Shown one piece after another: positions 7,226-14,790 of a stretch of 64,000 nucleotides of DNA. The notes under the pieces were generated by a model, which worked only from the letters and a program-made list of their open reading frames with translations, did no database searches and was not told the origin of the DNA. The first letter of the stretch is position 1; each line of letters starts with the position of its first letter. The stretch covers positions 226,461-290,460 of the forward strand of contig NZ_JNZP01000003.1 in assembly GCF_000725545.1 (NCBI RefSeq). Reading direction: 5' to 3'. A program made the position numbers and the translations under genes. Source of the DNA: Streptomyces exfoliatus. GTDB lineage: Bacteria; Actinomycetota; Actinomycetes; Streptomycetales; Streptomycetaceae.

Positions 7226-8679
7226 AGTCCGTACTCCTTCCAGCGCCGGTCCACGAGGGCGGCCGTCGCTGGGTCCGACTCGACCATGTCCGGCCAGCCG
7301 CCGTCCCGGGTGTAGCCCTCCTCGGGCAGCTTCTTCGTGGCGTCGATGCCGGCCTTGCCGCCCCAGAACTGCTGGTAGGAGGCGTGGTCGAGGTGGTCGA
7401 CGGGACCCTCGACGACGGTGAGGTCGCGGGAGTAGTCGGTGTTGCCGAGGGCCCGCCAGGACACCTCGTGCAGGTCGTGGACGTCGCAGTCCTTGTCGAC
7501 CACGATGATCAGCTTGGTCAGCGACATCATGTGCGCGCCCCAGATGGCGTGCATGACCTTCTGCGCGTGCTTCGGGTACTTCTTGTCGATCGAGACGATC
7601 GCGCAGTTGTGGAAGCCGCCCGACTCCGGCAGGTGGTAGTCGACGATGTCCGGCACGATGATCTTGAGCAGCGGCAGGAAGAACCGCTCCGTGGCCCGCC
7701 CGAGCGGCCCGTCCTCGGTCGGCGGCCGGCCGACGACGATCGACTGGAGCAGCGGACGCTTCCGCATGGTCACACAGTCGATCTTCAACGCGGGGAAGGG
7801 CTCCTGCGGCGTGTAGAAGCCGGTGTGGTCGCCGAAGGGACCCTCCGGCAGCATCTCGCCGGGCTCCAGCCAGCCCTCGATGACGACCTCGGCGTTCGCC
7901 GGGACCTGGAGCGGGACGGTCTTGCAGTCGACCATCTCGATCCGCTTGCCCTGCACGAAGCCGGCGAAGAGGTACTCGTCGATGTCGCCGGGCAGCGGGG
8001 CGGTGGAGGCGTACGTGACGGCGGGCGGGCAGCCGAAGGCGATGGCGACGGGCAGCCGCTCGCCCTTCGCGGCGGCGACGGCGTAGTGGTTCCGGCTGTC
8101 CTTGTGGATCTGCCAGTGCATGCCGATGGTGCGCTTGTCGTGCCGCTGGAGCCGGTAGAGGCCGAGGTTCCGGACGCCGGTCTCGGGGTGCTTGGTGTGC
8201 GTGAGCCCGAGGTTGAAGAAGGAGCCGCCGTCCTTGGGCCAGGTGAACAGCGCGGGCAGCATGTCGAGGTCGACGTCGTCGCCGGTGAGCACGACCTCCT
8301 GCACGGGCGCGTTCTCGGCCTTCACCTTCTTCGGCGGCACGTGGACCATCGAGCCCAGCTTGCCGAAGGCCTCGCGGACGCCGACGAAGCCCTGCGGCAG
8401 CTCGGGCTTCAGCAGCCCGCCGATCTTGTCGCTGATCTCGCCGTACGACTTCAGGCCGAGGGCCTTGAGCAGCCGCCGGTCCGTCCCGAAGACGTTCATG
8501 GCGAGAGGCATCGAGGAGCCCTTGACGTTCTCGAAGAGGAGCGCCGGGCCTCCCGCCTTGTTCACCCGGTCGACGATCTCCCCGACCTCCAGGTACGGGT
8601 CGACTTCGGCCTTGATGCGCTTGAGGTCGCCTTCGCGCTCGAGGGCCCTGAGCAGCGAGCGGAGATCGTCGTAAGCCAT
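7222..8679 (-). CDS. UbiD-family decarboxylase (menaquinone branch)
   Basis: Prenyl-FMN-dependent decarboxylase of 485 residues, close to standard UbiD length. Family stretches are visible, including LYRLQRHDKRTIGMHWQIHKD around residue 175 and GPFGDHTGFYTP with the catalytic acidic region. It is expected to remove the carboxylate from the prenylated naphthoate in menaquinone synthesis, using cofactor made by the UbiX-like protein two genes downstream. ATG 8679 is the first gene of the ubiD-mqnP-ubiX run. No strong Shine-Dalgarno is seen before it. Confidence 0.9.
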   Translation of the reverse strand: MAYDDLRSLLRALEREGDLKRIKAEVDPYLEVGEIVDRVNKAGGPALLFENVKGSSMPLAMNVFGTDRRLLKALGLKSYGEISDKIGGLLKPELPQGFVGVREAFGKLGSMVHVPPKKVKAENAPVQEVVLTGDDVDLDMLPALFTWPKDGGSFFNLGLTHTKHPETGVRNLGLYRLQRHDKRTIGMHWQIHKDSRNHYAVAAAKGERLPVAIAFGCPPAVTYASTAPLPGDIDEYLFAGFVQGKRIEMVDCKTVPLQVPANAEVVIEGWLEPGEMLPEGPFGDHTGFYTPQEPFPALKIDCVTMRKRPLLQSIVVGRPPTEDGPLGRATERFFLPLLKIIVPDIVDYHLPESGGFHNCAIVSIDKKYPKHAQKVMHAIWGAHMMSLTKLIIVVDKDCDVHDLHEVSWRALGNTDYSRDLTVVEGPVDHLDHASYQQFWGGKAGIDATKKLPEEGYTRDGGWPDMVESDPATAALVDRRWKEYGL

Positions 8680-8768
8680 AGGGGCAAGTATCGGTCACGG
8701 GCTAGGCTTGACCTGTCACCGGGGCCTTCGAAACGAACCCCGCCATTGCTTCCAGGGGGCTGTCCCAC

Positions 8769-9161
8769 ATGCTCAGGGCGCTGATGTACATCCTGCCGCT
8801 GGCGCTGACGATCTACGCGTTCATCGACTGTCTGAACACCCCCGAGGACGAGGCCAAGCACCTACCGAAGGTCGTCTGGGTCATCATCATCCTGCTGTTC
8901 TGGATCGTCGGCCCGATCGTCTGGTTCGCCGCGGGCAAGATGCGCCGCGCACCGGCCGGCGGCCGTACGCCGTCCGAGTGGCACCGCAACCACCGCACCG
9001 AATGGGTCGCCCCCGACGACAACCCCGAGTTCCTGAAGTCCCTCAAGGACGAGAACGAGAAGGACGAGGCCGTCCTCAAGGACTGGGAGGCGGACCTGCG
9101 CCGCCGCGAGGAGGAGCTGAAGAAGCGCGAGAAGGACGGCGACAAGGACACCGAGGGCTGA
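8769..9161 (+). CDS. PLDc_N-domain small membrane protein
   Basis: Protein of 130 residues with two N-terminal membrane helices (about 3-20 and 36-55), the second containing VWVIIILLFWIVGPIVWF. This is the phospholipase D N-terminal (PLDc_N) two-helix domain common as a stand-alone protein in Streptomyces. The rest is cytosolic and ends in a highly charged E/K/R/D segment (about 95-130) with coiled-coil character. The PLD catalytic HKD motifs are absent, so it is not a phospholipase. It is divergent from the UbiD-like gene; function unknown. Confidence 0.85.
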   Translation: MLRALMYILPLALTIYAFIDCLNTPEDEAKHLPKVVWVIIILLFWIVGPIVWFAAGKMRRAPAGGRTPSEWHRNHRTEWVAPDDNPEFLKSLKDENEKDEAVLKDWEADLRRREEELKKREKDGDKDTEG

Positions 9162-9195
9162 TGGGACCGCACCGCGGCGAGAGGTTCGGGTCCTG

Positions 9196-10080
9196 ATGGA
9201 GCTACGGCTCCTGGCGACCTTCGAGAAGGTCGCCGACGTCCTCTCCTTCACCCGGGCGGCGGCCGACCTCGGCTACGCCCAGTCCAGCGTCACCGGCCAG
9301 ATCCGCTCCCTGGAGTCCTCGCTCGGGGTGGAGCTGTTCGAGCGCCTGGGCAGCCGCATCCGGCTCACGGAGGCGGGTGAGCGCCTCCTGCCGTACGCCC
9401 GCCGGATGGCGGAGCTCGCGGAGGAGGCCCGTACGGCGGTGGCCAGCGCGGGCGACCCGTCGGGAACGATCGCGGTGGGCACGATGGAGTCCCTCACCTC
9501 CTACCGGCTGCCGCCGCTCCTGGAGTACTTCCACCACCGCTACCCGGGGGTCCGGCTCACGCTGCGGCCGACGCTCGGCGACGAGACCCGGCAGGCGCTG
9601 CGGCAGGGCACATACGACGTCGGCTTCCTGATGGAGCCGGACACGGAGCACGAGGGCCTGGAGTCGGAGGTCCTCGCGCCGGAGCCGCTGGTCCTGGTGG
9701 CCGGTCCCGGGCATCCCCTCGTCGGGCGTACGGCCCTGACGGCCGCGGACGTGGCCGGGGCGCAGCTGGTGGGCACCGAGCCCGGCTGTCCGTACCGGGA
9801 CCTGTTCGAGGCGGAGCTGCGGGAGTGGGCGCCGCCGTTCATGGAGTTCGGCACGATCGAGGCGACCAAGCGCGGGGTGGCGGCGGGCCTCGGGGTGGCG
9901 CTGCTGCCCCGGGTGGCGGTCGCGGAGGAACTGGCGTCGGGGACCCTGGTCGCGCTGCCCTGGGAGGCCCCGTTCACGCTCTTCACGCAGCTCGCGTGGC
10001 GGCGGGGGAAGCGGCTTCCGGCGCATGTCCGGCTGTTCGTGGAGCAGGCGCGGCGGCTGGTGTCCGAGCAGCGAGGGTGA
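9196..10080 (+). CDS. LysR-family transcriptional regulator
   Basis: LTTR of 294 residues: N-terminal winged HTH (MELRLLATFEKVADVLSFTRAAADLGYAQ region, residues 1-60) and a C-terminal LysR substrate-binding domain (about 90-290). It converges on an EamA transporter gene and their 3' ends overlap by 98 bp. A LysR next to a DMT exporter often controls it, but here the two genes face each other, so control through a shared intergenic operator is not possible. Confidence 0.93.
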   Translation: MELRLLATFEKVADVLSFTRAAADLGYAQSSVTGQIRSLESSLGVELFERLGSRIRLTEAGERLLPYARRMAELAEEARTAVASAGDPSGTIAVGTMESLTSYRLPPLLEYFHHRYPGVRLTLRPTLGDETRQALRQGTYDVGFLMEPDTEHEGLESEVLAPEPLVLVAGPGHPLVGRTALTAADVAGAQLVGTEPGCPYRDLFEAELREWAPPFMEFGTIEATKRGVAAGLGVALLPRVAVAEELASGTLVALPWEAPFTLFTQLAWRRGKRLPAHVRLFVEQARRLVSEQRG

Positions 10081-10912
10081 CCTTGAGGCCGGCGAGGACG
10101 ATCAGCGGGACGCCGAGCGCCTGGACGAGCCCGATGTGGTGCCCGTACACGGCCCAGTCGACGCCCATGGCGACGGCCGGGTAGGTGAAGGCGAGGACGG
10201 CGATCTTCGCGGTGGGCAGCTTGGCGTAGGCCGCGTACATGAGCACGTACATGAGCCCGGTGTGGATGAACCCGAGGCCCACGAGCCACAGCCAGCCGCT
10301 CCCGAGCCCGGCGGCGGCGCCGAAGTCGGCGAAGGGCAGCAGCAGCGGAAGCCCGACGACCACCTGCACGAGGGCGACGAGGTGGGGCCGTACACCGGTG
10401 ATCCGCTTGGTGACGAAGGTCGCGAGGGCGTAGAGCACGGCGGCGGCGAGCGCGAACCCGAGGCCCTTGAGGGAGGCGGTCTCTCCAGGCCGTACGCCGG
10501 AGACGAGCACGAGCCCGAGGAAGGCGAGCGCGAGCCATCCGAGCTTCCCCGCGGAGATCCGCTCCCTCATGAACACCGCCCCGAGGAGCACGAGGAAGAA
10601 CGGCTGGGTGTGGTAGACGACGGTGGCGAGGGAGATGGAACTGGCCTCGTAGGCCTCGAAGAGGAACACCCAGTTGAAGACGATGAACACGCCGCCGAGC
10701 GCGGCGAGTCCGAGCTTCCTCGGCGTGAACCCGTGCCCGGTGAAGAACCCCCTGACGAGGCTGTACGCCCCGAGCGCGAGGGCCCCGAAGAGGCACCGGA
10801 AGAACACCACCTCGAACGGCGAGGCCCCGGACTCGACGACGAAGACGCCGAGGGTGCCGGAGAGCACCATGGCGAGGGTGAGTTCGACGGTGCCGCGCGT
10901 TTCGTTTCTCAT
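9983..10912 (-). CDS. EamA/DMT-family transporter
   Basis: Membrane transporter of the drug/metabolite superfamily, 309 residues. Ten hydrophobic segments form two EamA repeats (about residues 8-140 and 155-285), with a short Ala/Pro-rich tail. ATG 10912 starts with MRNETRGTVELTLAMVLSG, a typical first helix. The last 98 nt are antisense to the 3' end of the LysR gene, and the resulting C-terminal 32 residues are low-complexity. The substrate is unknown; related proteins export amino acids or metabolites. Confidence 0.92.
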   Translation of the reverse strand: MRNETRGTVELTLAMVLSGTLGVFVVESGASPFEVVFFRCLFGALALGAYSLVRGFFTGHGFTPRKLGLAALGGVFIVFNWVFLFEAYEASSISLATVVYHTQPFFLVLLGAVFMRERISAGKLGWLALAFLGLVLVSGVRPGETASLKGLGFALAAAVLYALATFVTKRITGVRPHLVALVQVVVGLPLLLPFADFGAAAGLGSGWLWLVGLGFIHTGLMYVLMYAAYAKLPTAKIAVLAFTYPAVAMGVDWAVYGHHIGLVQALGVPLIVLAGLKVTLAARTPAAAPAPRTAGHAPEAASPAATRAA

Positions 10913-11060
10913 GGGAACGACGCTACGAGCGGGCCCTGATCCGGTCCACGAGCCAGTGGGGCGTCCTCCCGATGGGGCCGATCGGCGGAGCCGATGGGTC
11001 GCGGAATACCCGCGCACGCATGGAAGTTGGCACCAGAACACCCCTACCGCCGGAGCAGAC

Positions 11061-11702
11061 ATGACCACCCTCGACCCGACAGTCGACGCGAAGCGGCCGG
11101 AGATCGGCCCGGACCGCTCGTTCCTCTTCGTCCTCGGCAGCTCGCGCGCGGACGGCAACACGGAGATCCTCGCGCGCGCGGCCGCGGCGCAACTGCCTTC
11201 GCACGTCCCCCAGCGCTGGGTGGACCTGAACCAGCTCGCCCTGCCGGACTTCCAGGACGGCCGGCACGAGACGGCCGGCTGGCCGGCGAACGAGAACGAG
11301 GAGATGCTGCGGCAGGCCACGCTTGAGGCCACGGACATCGTCATAGCGTCGCCGCTGTACTGGTACAACCTGTCCGCCCAGACCAAGCGCTACCTCGACT
11401 ACTGGTCGGGCTGGCTGGTCGCGCCGGACTCGGACTTCGCGCGACGGATGGCGGGCCGGACGCTGTGGGGCGTGACGGTCATGGCCAACGACGACCACAC
11501 CGTCGCGGCCGGCATGACCACCACGCTGAGCCTCTCGGCTGCCTACCTCCGCATGCGCTTCGGCGGCGTCCTGACGGGAACGGGCTCCCGCCCGGGCCGC
11601 GTACGCGCCGACGAACGCGCGATGCTCCACGCGAAGACGTTCTTCGAGAACGAGACACCGCTGGCACGGTTCCCGTACGAGAAGGCCGACGCGGAGGGGT
11701 GA
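11061..11702 (+). CDS. NADPH-dependent FMN reductase / flavodoxin-fold protein
   Basis: Flavodoxin-like protein of 213 residues. FVLGSSRADGNTEILARA (about residues 23-40) is the phosphate-binding loop for FMN, and IASPLYWYNLSAQTKRYLDYW (about 95-115) is the second family motif of NAD(P)H:FMN or quinone reductases. GGAG lies about 6 nt before ATG 11061. A hypothetical gene follows after 3 nt and is probably co-translated. The electron acceptor is unknown. Confidence 0.87.
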   Translation: MTTLDPTVDAKRPEIGPDRSFLFVLGSSRADGNTEILARAAAAQLPSHVPQRWVDLNQLALPDFQDGRHETAGWPANENEEMLRQATLEATDIVIASPLYWYNLSAQTKRYLDYWSGWLVAPDSDFARRMAGRTLWGVTVMANDDHTVAAGMTTTLSLSAAYLRMRFGGVLTGTGSRPGRVRADERAMLHAKTFFENETPLARFPYEKADAEG

Positions 11703-11705
11703 GGG

Positions 11706-12149
11706 ATGGGCGCTTCACACTGGGACCACTACGTGCCGTACCAGGAGGATCTCGGCGCCGCACTGGAGGAGTTGCGGCACCGGGTGTTCCTCGCGGATGA
11801 CTACTACTGGGTGCGCGGCGCCGAAGGCCTTACCGAGGAGGAGCGCCGCCCCCGGCCGTCGACCCTGGACGAACTGTGGGACGACGAGTGGACACAGCAC
11901 TCCGGAACCCACTCGGTTCTCGACGTCTTCACCGTCCAGCGGGAGGACGAGACACCCGAGGCCTTCGCGGTACACCCGGTGACCGCCGAAGAGGCCAGGA
12001 GGACCACCGGCACCGACCGTCTGACCCGCGAACACGTCCCGGCGATCCAGGACCTCGCTCGCAAGCGCTGGTACGGCCGTTGCGCGGTACTGCACGACGA
12101 GACCGGGACGCCGGAGGAGATCTACTTCTGGGGCTGGTCCGGAGCCTGA
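11706..12149 (+). CDS. Conserved hypothetical protein (147 aa)
   Basis: Acidic soluble protein of 147 residues with no signal peptide or membrane segment. It is rich in Glu, Asp and Trp (DDYYWVRGAEG, ELWDDEWTQHSGTHS, YFWGWSGA). It starts 3 nt after the flavin reductase stop and its Shine-Dalgarno GAGGGA overlaps that stop, so the two are likely coupled. I recognise it only as a protein type common in Streptomyces; no catalytic motif is visible. Confidence 0.75.
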   Translation: MGASHWDHYVPYQEDLGAALEELRHRVFLADDYYWVRGAEGLTEEERRPRPSTLDELWDDEWTQHSGTHSVLDVFTVQREDETPEAFAVHPVTAEEARRTTGTDRLTREHVPAIQDLARKRWYGRCAVLHDETGTPEEIYFWGWSGA

Positions 12150-12320
12150 TCCTTCACGGAAGAGATCGATGGCCGAATGCGTATTCCTCAATTCTTCCTC
12201 AGTAATTGAGGGTTTCTCACGCTTACCTCGCGACCCTGGATACGGTCTTCCACGCGGCCAACTCACCGCCCTGAAACGGGTCAAGAGCGGAACCGCGCAA
12301 TTGCCTACCAAGGGGGTCCG

Positions 12321-12854
12321 ATGGCGGTACTGGAAGACGGGCAGCTCTCGGCGGCGACGCCCAGGCCGCTGGCGGCAGCCGCGGCCCTTGCTCTCGCGGC
12401 TCTCCTGACCGCCGGCTGCACCGACGGCACGGTCGCCACCTCGGACACTCCGTCGTCCTCGGCGACCGAGCAGCCGACCGGAACGCAGTCACCCCAGGAG
12501 GAGGGCGAGGAAGAGCAGGGCAAGCGCGCCAAGGCCGCCCTGGAGAAGCACTCGCTCGACGAGCCGGAGTACGAGCCCAACTACGTCGAATCCGGACTCG
12601 AGCGGGTCACGGAAGGCGTGCACAACCTCTCCATGCTCGAGAAGGGCAAGGCTTACGAGGTCGCCGTGGCCTGCGTAGGAAAAGGTGCCGTGAAGGTCGT
12701 CATCACGGACAAGACCGCACCATCCGTGCCGTGCAACGGAGTGTCCGTAAGCCGGCGCATCGAAAACGCTCCTGCGGAATTCGCCCTCGATATCACCGCG
12801 ACGGCGGGAGCCACGGGCATGGTCGCTTGGCAGGTGTCCTCCGTTCAGCGGTGA
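12321..12854 (+). CDS. Putative lipoprotein (177 aa)
   Basis: Secreted lipoprotein candidate. After a 14-residue start there is a hydrophobic stretch of Ala and Leu ending in the lipobox LTAGC near residue 33. A Ser/Thr/Glu-rich linker follows, and then a C-terminal domain of about 100 residues that includes two Cys (CVGKG and PCNG). The long pre-signal segment suggests that the true start may be internal, but no better start codon with a Shine-Dalgarno is obvious. The 171-nt gap before it holds no feature I can support. A strong terminator follows the stop. Confidence 0.7.
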   Translation: MAVLEDGQLSAATPRPLAAAAALALAALLTAGCTDGTVATSDTPSSSATEQPTGTQSPQEEGEEEQGKRAKAALEKHSLDEPEYEPNYVESGLERVTEGVHNLSMLEKGKAYEVAVACVGKGAVKVVITDKTAPSVPCNGVSVSRRIENAPAEFALDITATAGATGMVAWQVSSVQR

Positions 12855-12866
12855 CAGCGACACTCC

Positions 12867-12913
12867 GACGGTTCCCGCCCACCACGAGAAACGGTGGGGG
12901 GCGGGAAACCGTC
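12867..12913. terminator. Terminator after lipoprotein gene
   Basis: Long inverted repeat: GACGGTTCCCGCC...ACC pairs with GGT...GGCGGGAAACCGTC around an ACGAGAAAC loop. It lies between the lipoprotein gene and the converging small ORF that ends at 12927. Confidence 0.75.
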
Positions 12914-12926
12914 CGCTGCGTCCAGA

Positions 12927-13268
12927 TCACCCGCCTACCGAGGCCGCCACATGGCAGAGGCACCCGCACACGAGATAGCGGACGCCTTGCACGCCGCTGT
13001 CGCGGTGGACGTGGTCACGGCAGCGGTCGTGGCGGCCCATGACGCAGCGCGGTGACGTGAACTCCGGCTCGGGCGCGACAAGGGCACCCGCCAGCAGGGA
13101 TACGGTCACGGCGTCCGCGATCTCCGGCGTCACCCACCAGCCGTCACCCGCGCGGTCCCGGTGCGGACCGTCGTGCGCCACGGCGAGCACGCACACGGAG
13201 CCGCCCCACACCGGCCGCACCGCCTCGGCGACGTCGAACACGGACCGCCGCGCCCCGCACCGGCTCAT
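12927..13268 (-). CDS. Cys/His-containing hypothetical protein (113 aa)
   Basis: Protein of 113 residues with no membrane segment. A central region (VWGGSVCVLAVAHDGPHRDRAGDGWWVTPE) is followed by a C-terminal Cys/His-rich part: CVMGRHDRCRDHVHRD and YLVCGCLCH, which could bind zinc. It overlaps the upstream gene by 4 nt (ATGA at 13268-13265), so the two are co-translated. Both lie divergent from a small GntR regulator in a cluster that looks accessory. No family is recognised. Confidence 0.65.
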   Translation of the reverse strand: MSRCGARRSVFDVAEAVRPVWGGSVCVLAVAHDGPHRDRAGDGWWVTPEIADAVTVSLLAGALVAPEPEFTSPRCVMGRHDRCRDHVHRDSGVQGVRYLVCGCLCHVAASVGG

Positions 13269-13612
13269 CGGGTGGCCCCGGCGTGGATGTCGCGCTGGTC
13301 GACGTCCACCCCGACGGTGGCCAACCACAACGCCCGCCGCCGCCTGCGCTGCGCGGCCCGCGCCGAGGCGGCCGTCAGGTAGGGCCGCTCCAGAGGCGAC
13401 CGGGACCCGTCGAGCGGCGCCGTCTGCTCCTGGGCGTAGGGCGACCGCCGTGCGGGGGCGCGGTGGCGCGACGCCTGGCGCCGGGGCGCCGGACAGGGGT
13501 GGGCGACCGGGCGGGGCCGGTGCCGCCCGGTGGGCGGCAGGGTGAGCATGAGCAGCCCGAGCAGTACGGGGATCAGGACCCTGCCCAGCAGGCGCGCGAT
13601 AGGGTTCCGCAC
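13265..13612 (-). CDS. Small membrane-anchored basic hypothetical protein (115 aa)
   Basis: GTG 13612 has GGAG 8 nt upstream and starts with RNPIARLLGRVLIPVLLGLLML, a single N-terminal membrane segment. The remainder is very basic and disordered-looking (Arg/Pro-rich, ending near RRRRRALWLATVGVDVDQRDIHAG). An upstream ATG at 13693 is in frame but has no Shine-Dalgarno. It overlaps the next gene by 4 nt. Divergent from the short GntR gene; function unknown. Such Arg-rich one-helix proteins are frequent among integrative-element cargo in Streptomyces. Confidence 0.55.
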   Translation of the reverse strand: MRNPIARLLGRVLIPVLLGLLMLTLPPTGRHRPRPVAHPCPAPRRQASRHRAPARRSPYAQEQTAPLDGSRSPLERPYLTAASARAAQRRRRRALWLATVGVDVDQRDIHAGATR

Positions 13613-13722
13613 GTCATCAACTCCGTTGGTAGTTGGTGGCCATGCCCCGGGGCCGGTTGCAGCGGTCGCCGGGGTCTTCTGTTTCGCGCCCACGCCGTTG
13701 TACGACTACCTAGCGTGGCCGC

Positions 13723-13965
13723 ATGAGCCTGGACCCGCAGTCGGCCCGCCCGCTGTACATGCAGCTGGCCGAAGTGATCGCAGCGAAGATCGAGACCGGG
13801 GAGTACGCCCCCGACCGGATGATTCCCACGCCGGTCCGTCTCGCCGAGGAGTACGGCATCGCCGTACTGACCGCCCGCCGAGCCATGCGTGAGCTGCGTG
13901 AGCAGGGACTGATCATCACGGTGCCCGGCAAGGGCTCCTTCGTCACTCCCGCCGACGGCGGGTAA
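13723..13965 (+). CDS. Short GntR regulator, HTH only (80 aa)
   Basis: Winged helix-turn-helix of the GntR family with no effector domain: residues 8-76 cover RPLYMQLAEVIAAKIETGEYAPD through LREQGLIITVPGKGSFV. At 80 residues it is far shorter than usual GntR proteins (about 240) and stops directly after the wing. It may act as a stand-alone binder or pair with the UTRA-only protein at 14245. A near-palindrome GTTGTACGAC at 13697-13706 just upstream is a possible operator. Its 3' end overlaps the converging 63-aa ORF by 23 nt. Confidence 0.85.
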   Translation: MSLDPQSARPLYMQLAEVIAAKIETGEYAPDRMIPTPVRLAEEYGIAVLTARRAMRELREQGLIITVPGKGSFVTPADGG

Positions 13966-14134
13966 GGGCCTCCACGGGGCCCATCGGGTTCACTTCCGGC
14001 TCCTCGCGGACGTCGGACCATCGATCGAGAAACTTCCGCCATCCGGCTTCGGCGCGAGCACGGAGAGCCGGGCTCAAACCCGAGGGCGGCACAGGTGCGC
14101 CCTGCGACCGCCCGTCGGCGTCCGTCGTTTCCAT
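13943..14134 (-). CDS. Small hypothetical protein (63 aa)
   Basis: 63 residues, ATG 14134. The sequence has a helical core (SPALRARAEAGWRKFLDRWSDV) and charged ends; no membrane segment. A promoter-like TTTACC-16 nt-TATAGC lies upstream on the minus strand within the palindrome region at 14155-14186, which supports a real gene. It is divergent from the UTRA-only gene and converges with the short GntR gene. No family recognised. Confidence 0.45.
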   Translation of the reverse strand: METTDADGRSQGAPVPPSGLSPALRARAEAGWRKFLDRWSDVREEPEVNPMGPVEALTRRRRE

Positions 14135-14154
14135 GACGGCGACCTTAGGCGAAC

Positions 14155-14180
14155 GCCGCTATAAGCGGCAAGCGCTTAAG
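14155..14180. promoter_or_regulatory. Clustered palindromes, candidate GntR operator
   Basis: GCCGCT-ATA-AGCGGC (14155-14169) is directly followed by AAGCGCTT (14170-14177) and CTTAAG (14175-14180). They lie between the divergent 63-aa ORF and the UTRA-only gene, inside a likely promoter. The dense symmetry suits control by one of the three neighbouring GntR-type proteins; which one binds is unknown. Confidence 0.45.
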
Positions 14181-14244
14181 GTAAATCCACCGGTTCGGCT
14201 GAAGGAAGTAGGGTCGCTGACAACACTGAGTCGGAGGTACGAGC

Positions 14245-14790
14245 ATGTCGGGCGATGCGTGGATCAGCGAGACTGCGCCGTACCTGGCCCCGCGCTCACC
14301 GGGCCGGCACGACGCCTGGACCGATGAGGCCGGCCGACGCGGACGCCGGGGCGGCCAAGTGCTTCTCCAGGCGGGCGAAGTGGTGGCTCCCGACGCTGTC
14401 CGCGCTGCCCTGCAGTCGCCTCCCGGTGAGCAGGTGATCGTCAGGCGCCGGTTGATCCTGCTCGACGACCAGCCCGTGGAGCTGGCCGACTCCTACTACC
14501 CGCTCGCCATCGCCTCCGGCACACCGCTCGCGGAACGGCGCAAGGTGCCTGGCGGTGCCATCACCCTGCTCAGGGACTTGGGGTACACCGGCGCCGAGGT
14601 CGTGGAGGACGTGAGTGCCGCCCTCGCCACCTCGGACGAGTGCGAGCACCTGGGCCTGCCCGAGGGGAGCGCCGTCCTGCGCCTGCTCCGCCTGACACGG
14701 ACCGCCGACGGGACGCCGATGGAGGCCTCCGTGATGACCATGCCGACCGACAGGCACCTCACGTATCGGCTCGGGAAGCAGGGCGTGTGA
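14245..14790 (+). CDS. UTRA-domain protein lacking a DNA-binding domain (181 aa)
   Basis: The whole C-terminal part (about residues 45-180) is a UTRA ligand-binding domain as found in HutC-type GntR regulators: VIVRRRLILLDDQPVELADSYYPL and the VLRLLRLTRTADGTPMEASVMTMP strand. The N-terminal 40 residues are not a winged HTH. ATG 14245 has GGAGG about 9 nt upstream, so the HTH is not simply missed by a wrong start. The stop overlaps the start of a complete GntR gene by one base (TGATG). It may heterodimerise with that protein or with the short GntR and modulate its DNA binding. Confidence 0.8.
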   Translation: MSGDAWISETAPYLAPRSPGRHDAWTDEAGRRGRRGGQVLLQAGEVVAPDAVRAALQSPPGEQVIVRRRLILLDDQPVELADSYYPLAIASGTPLAERRKVPGGAITLLRDLGYTGAEVVEDVSAALATSDECEHLGLPEGSAVLRLLRLTRTADGTPMEASVMTMPTDRHLTYRLGKQGV

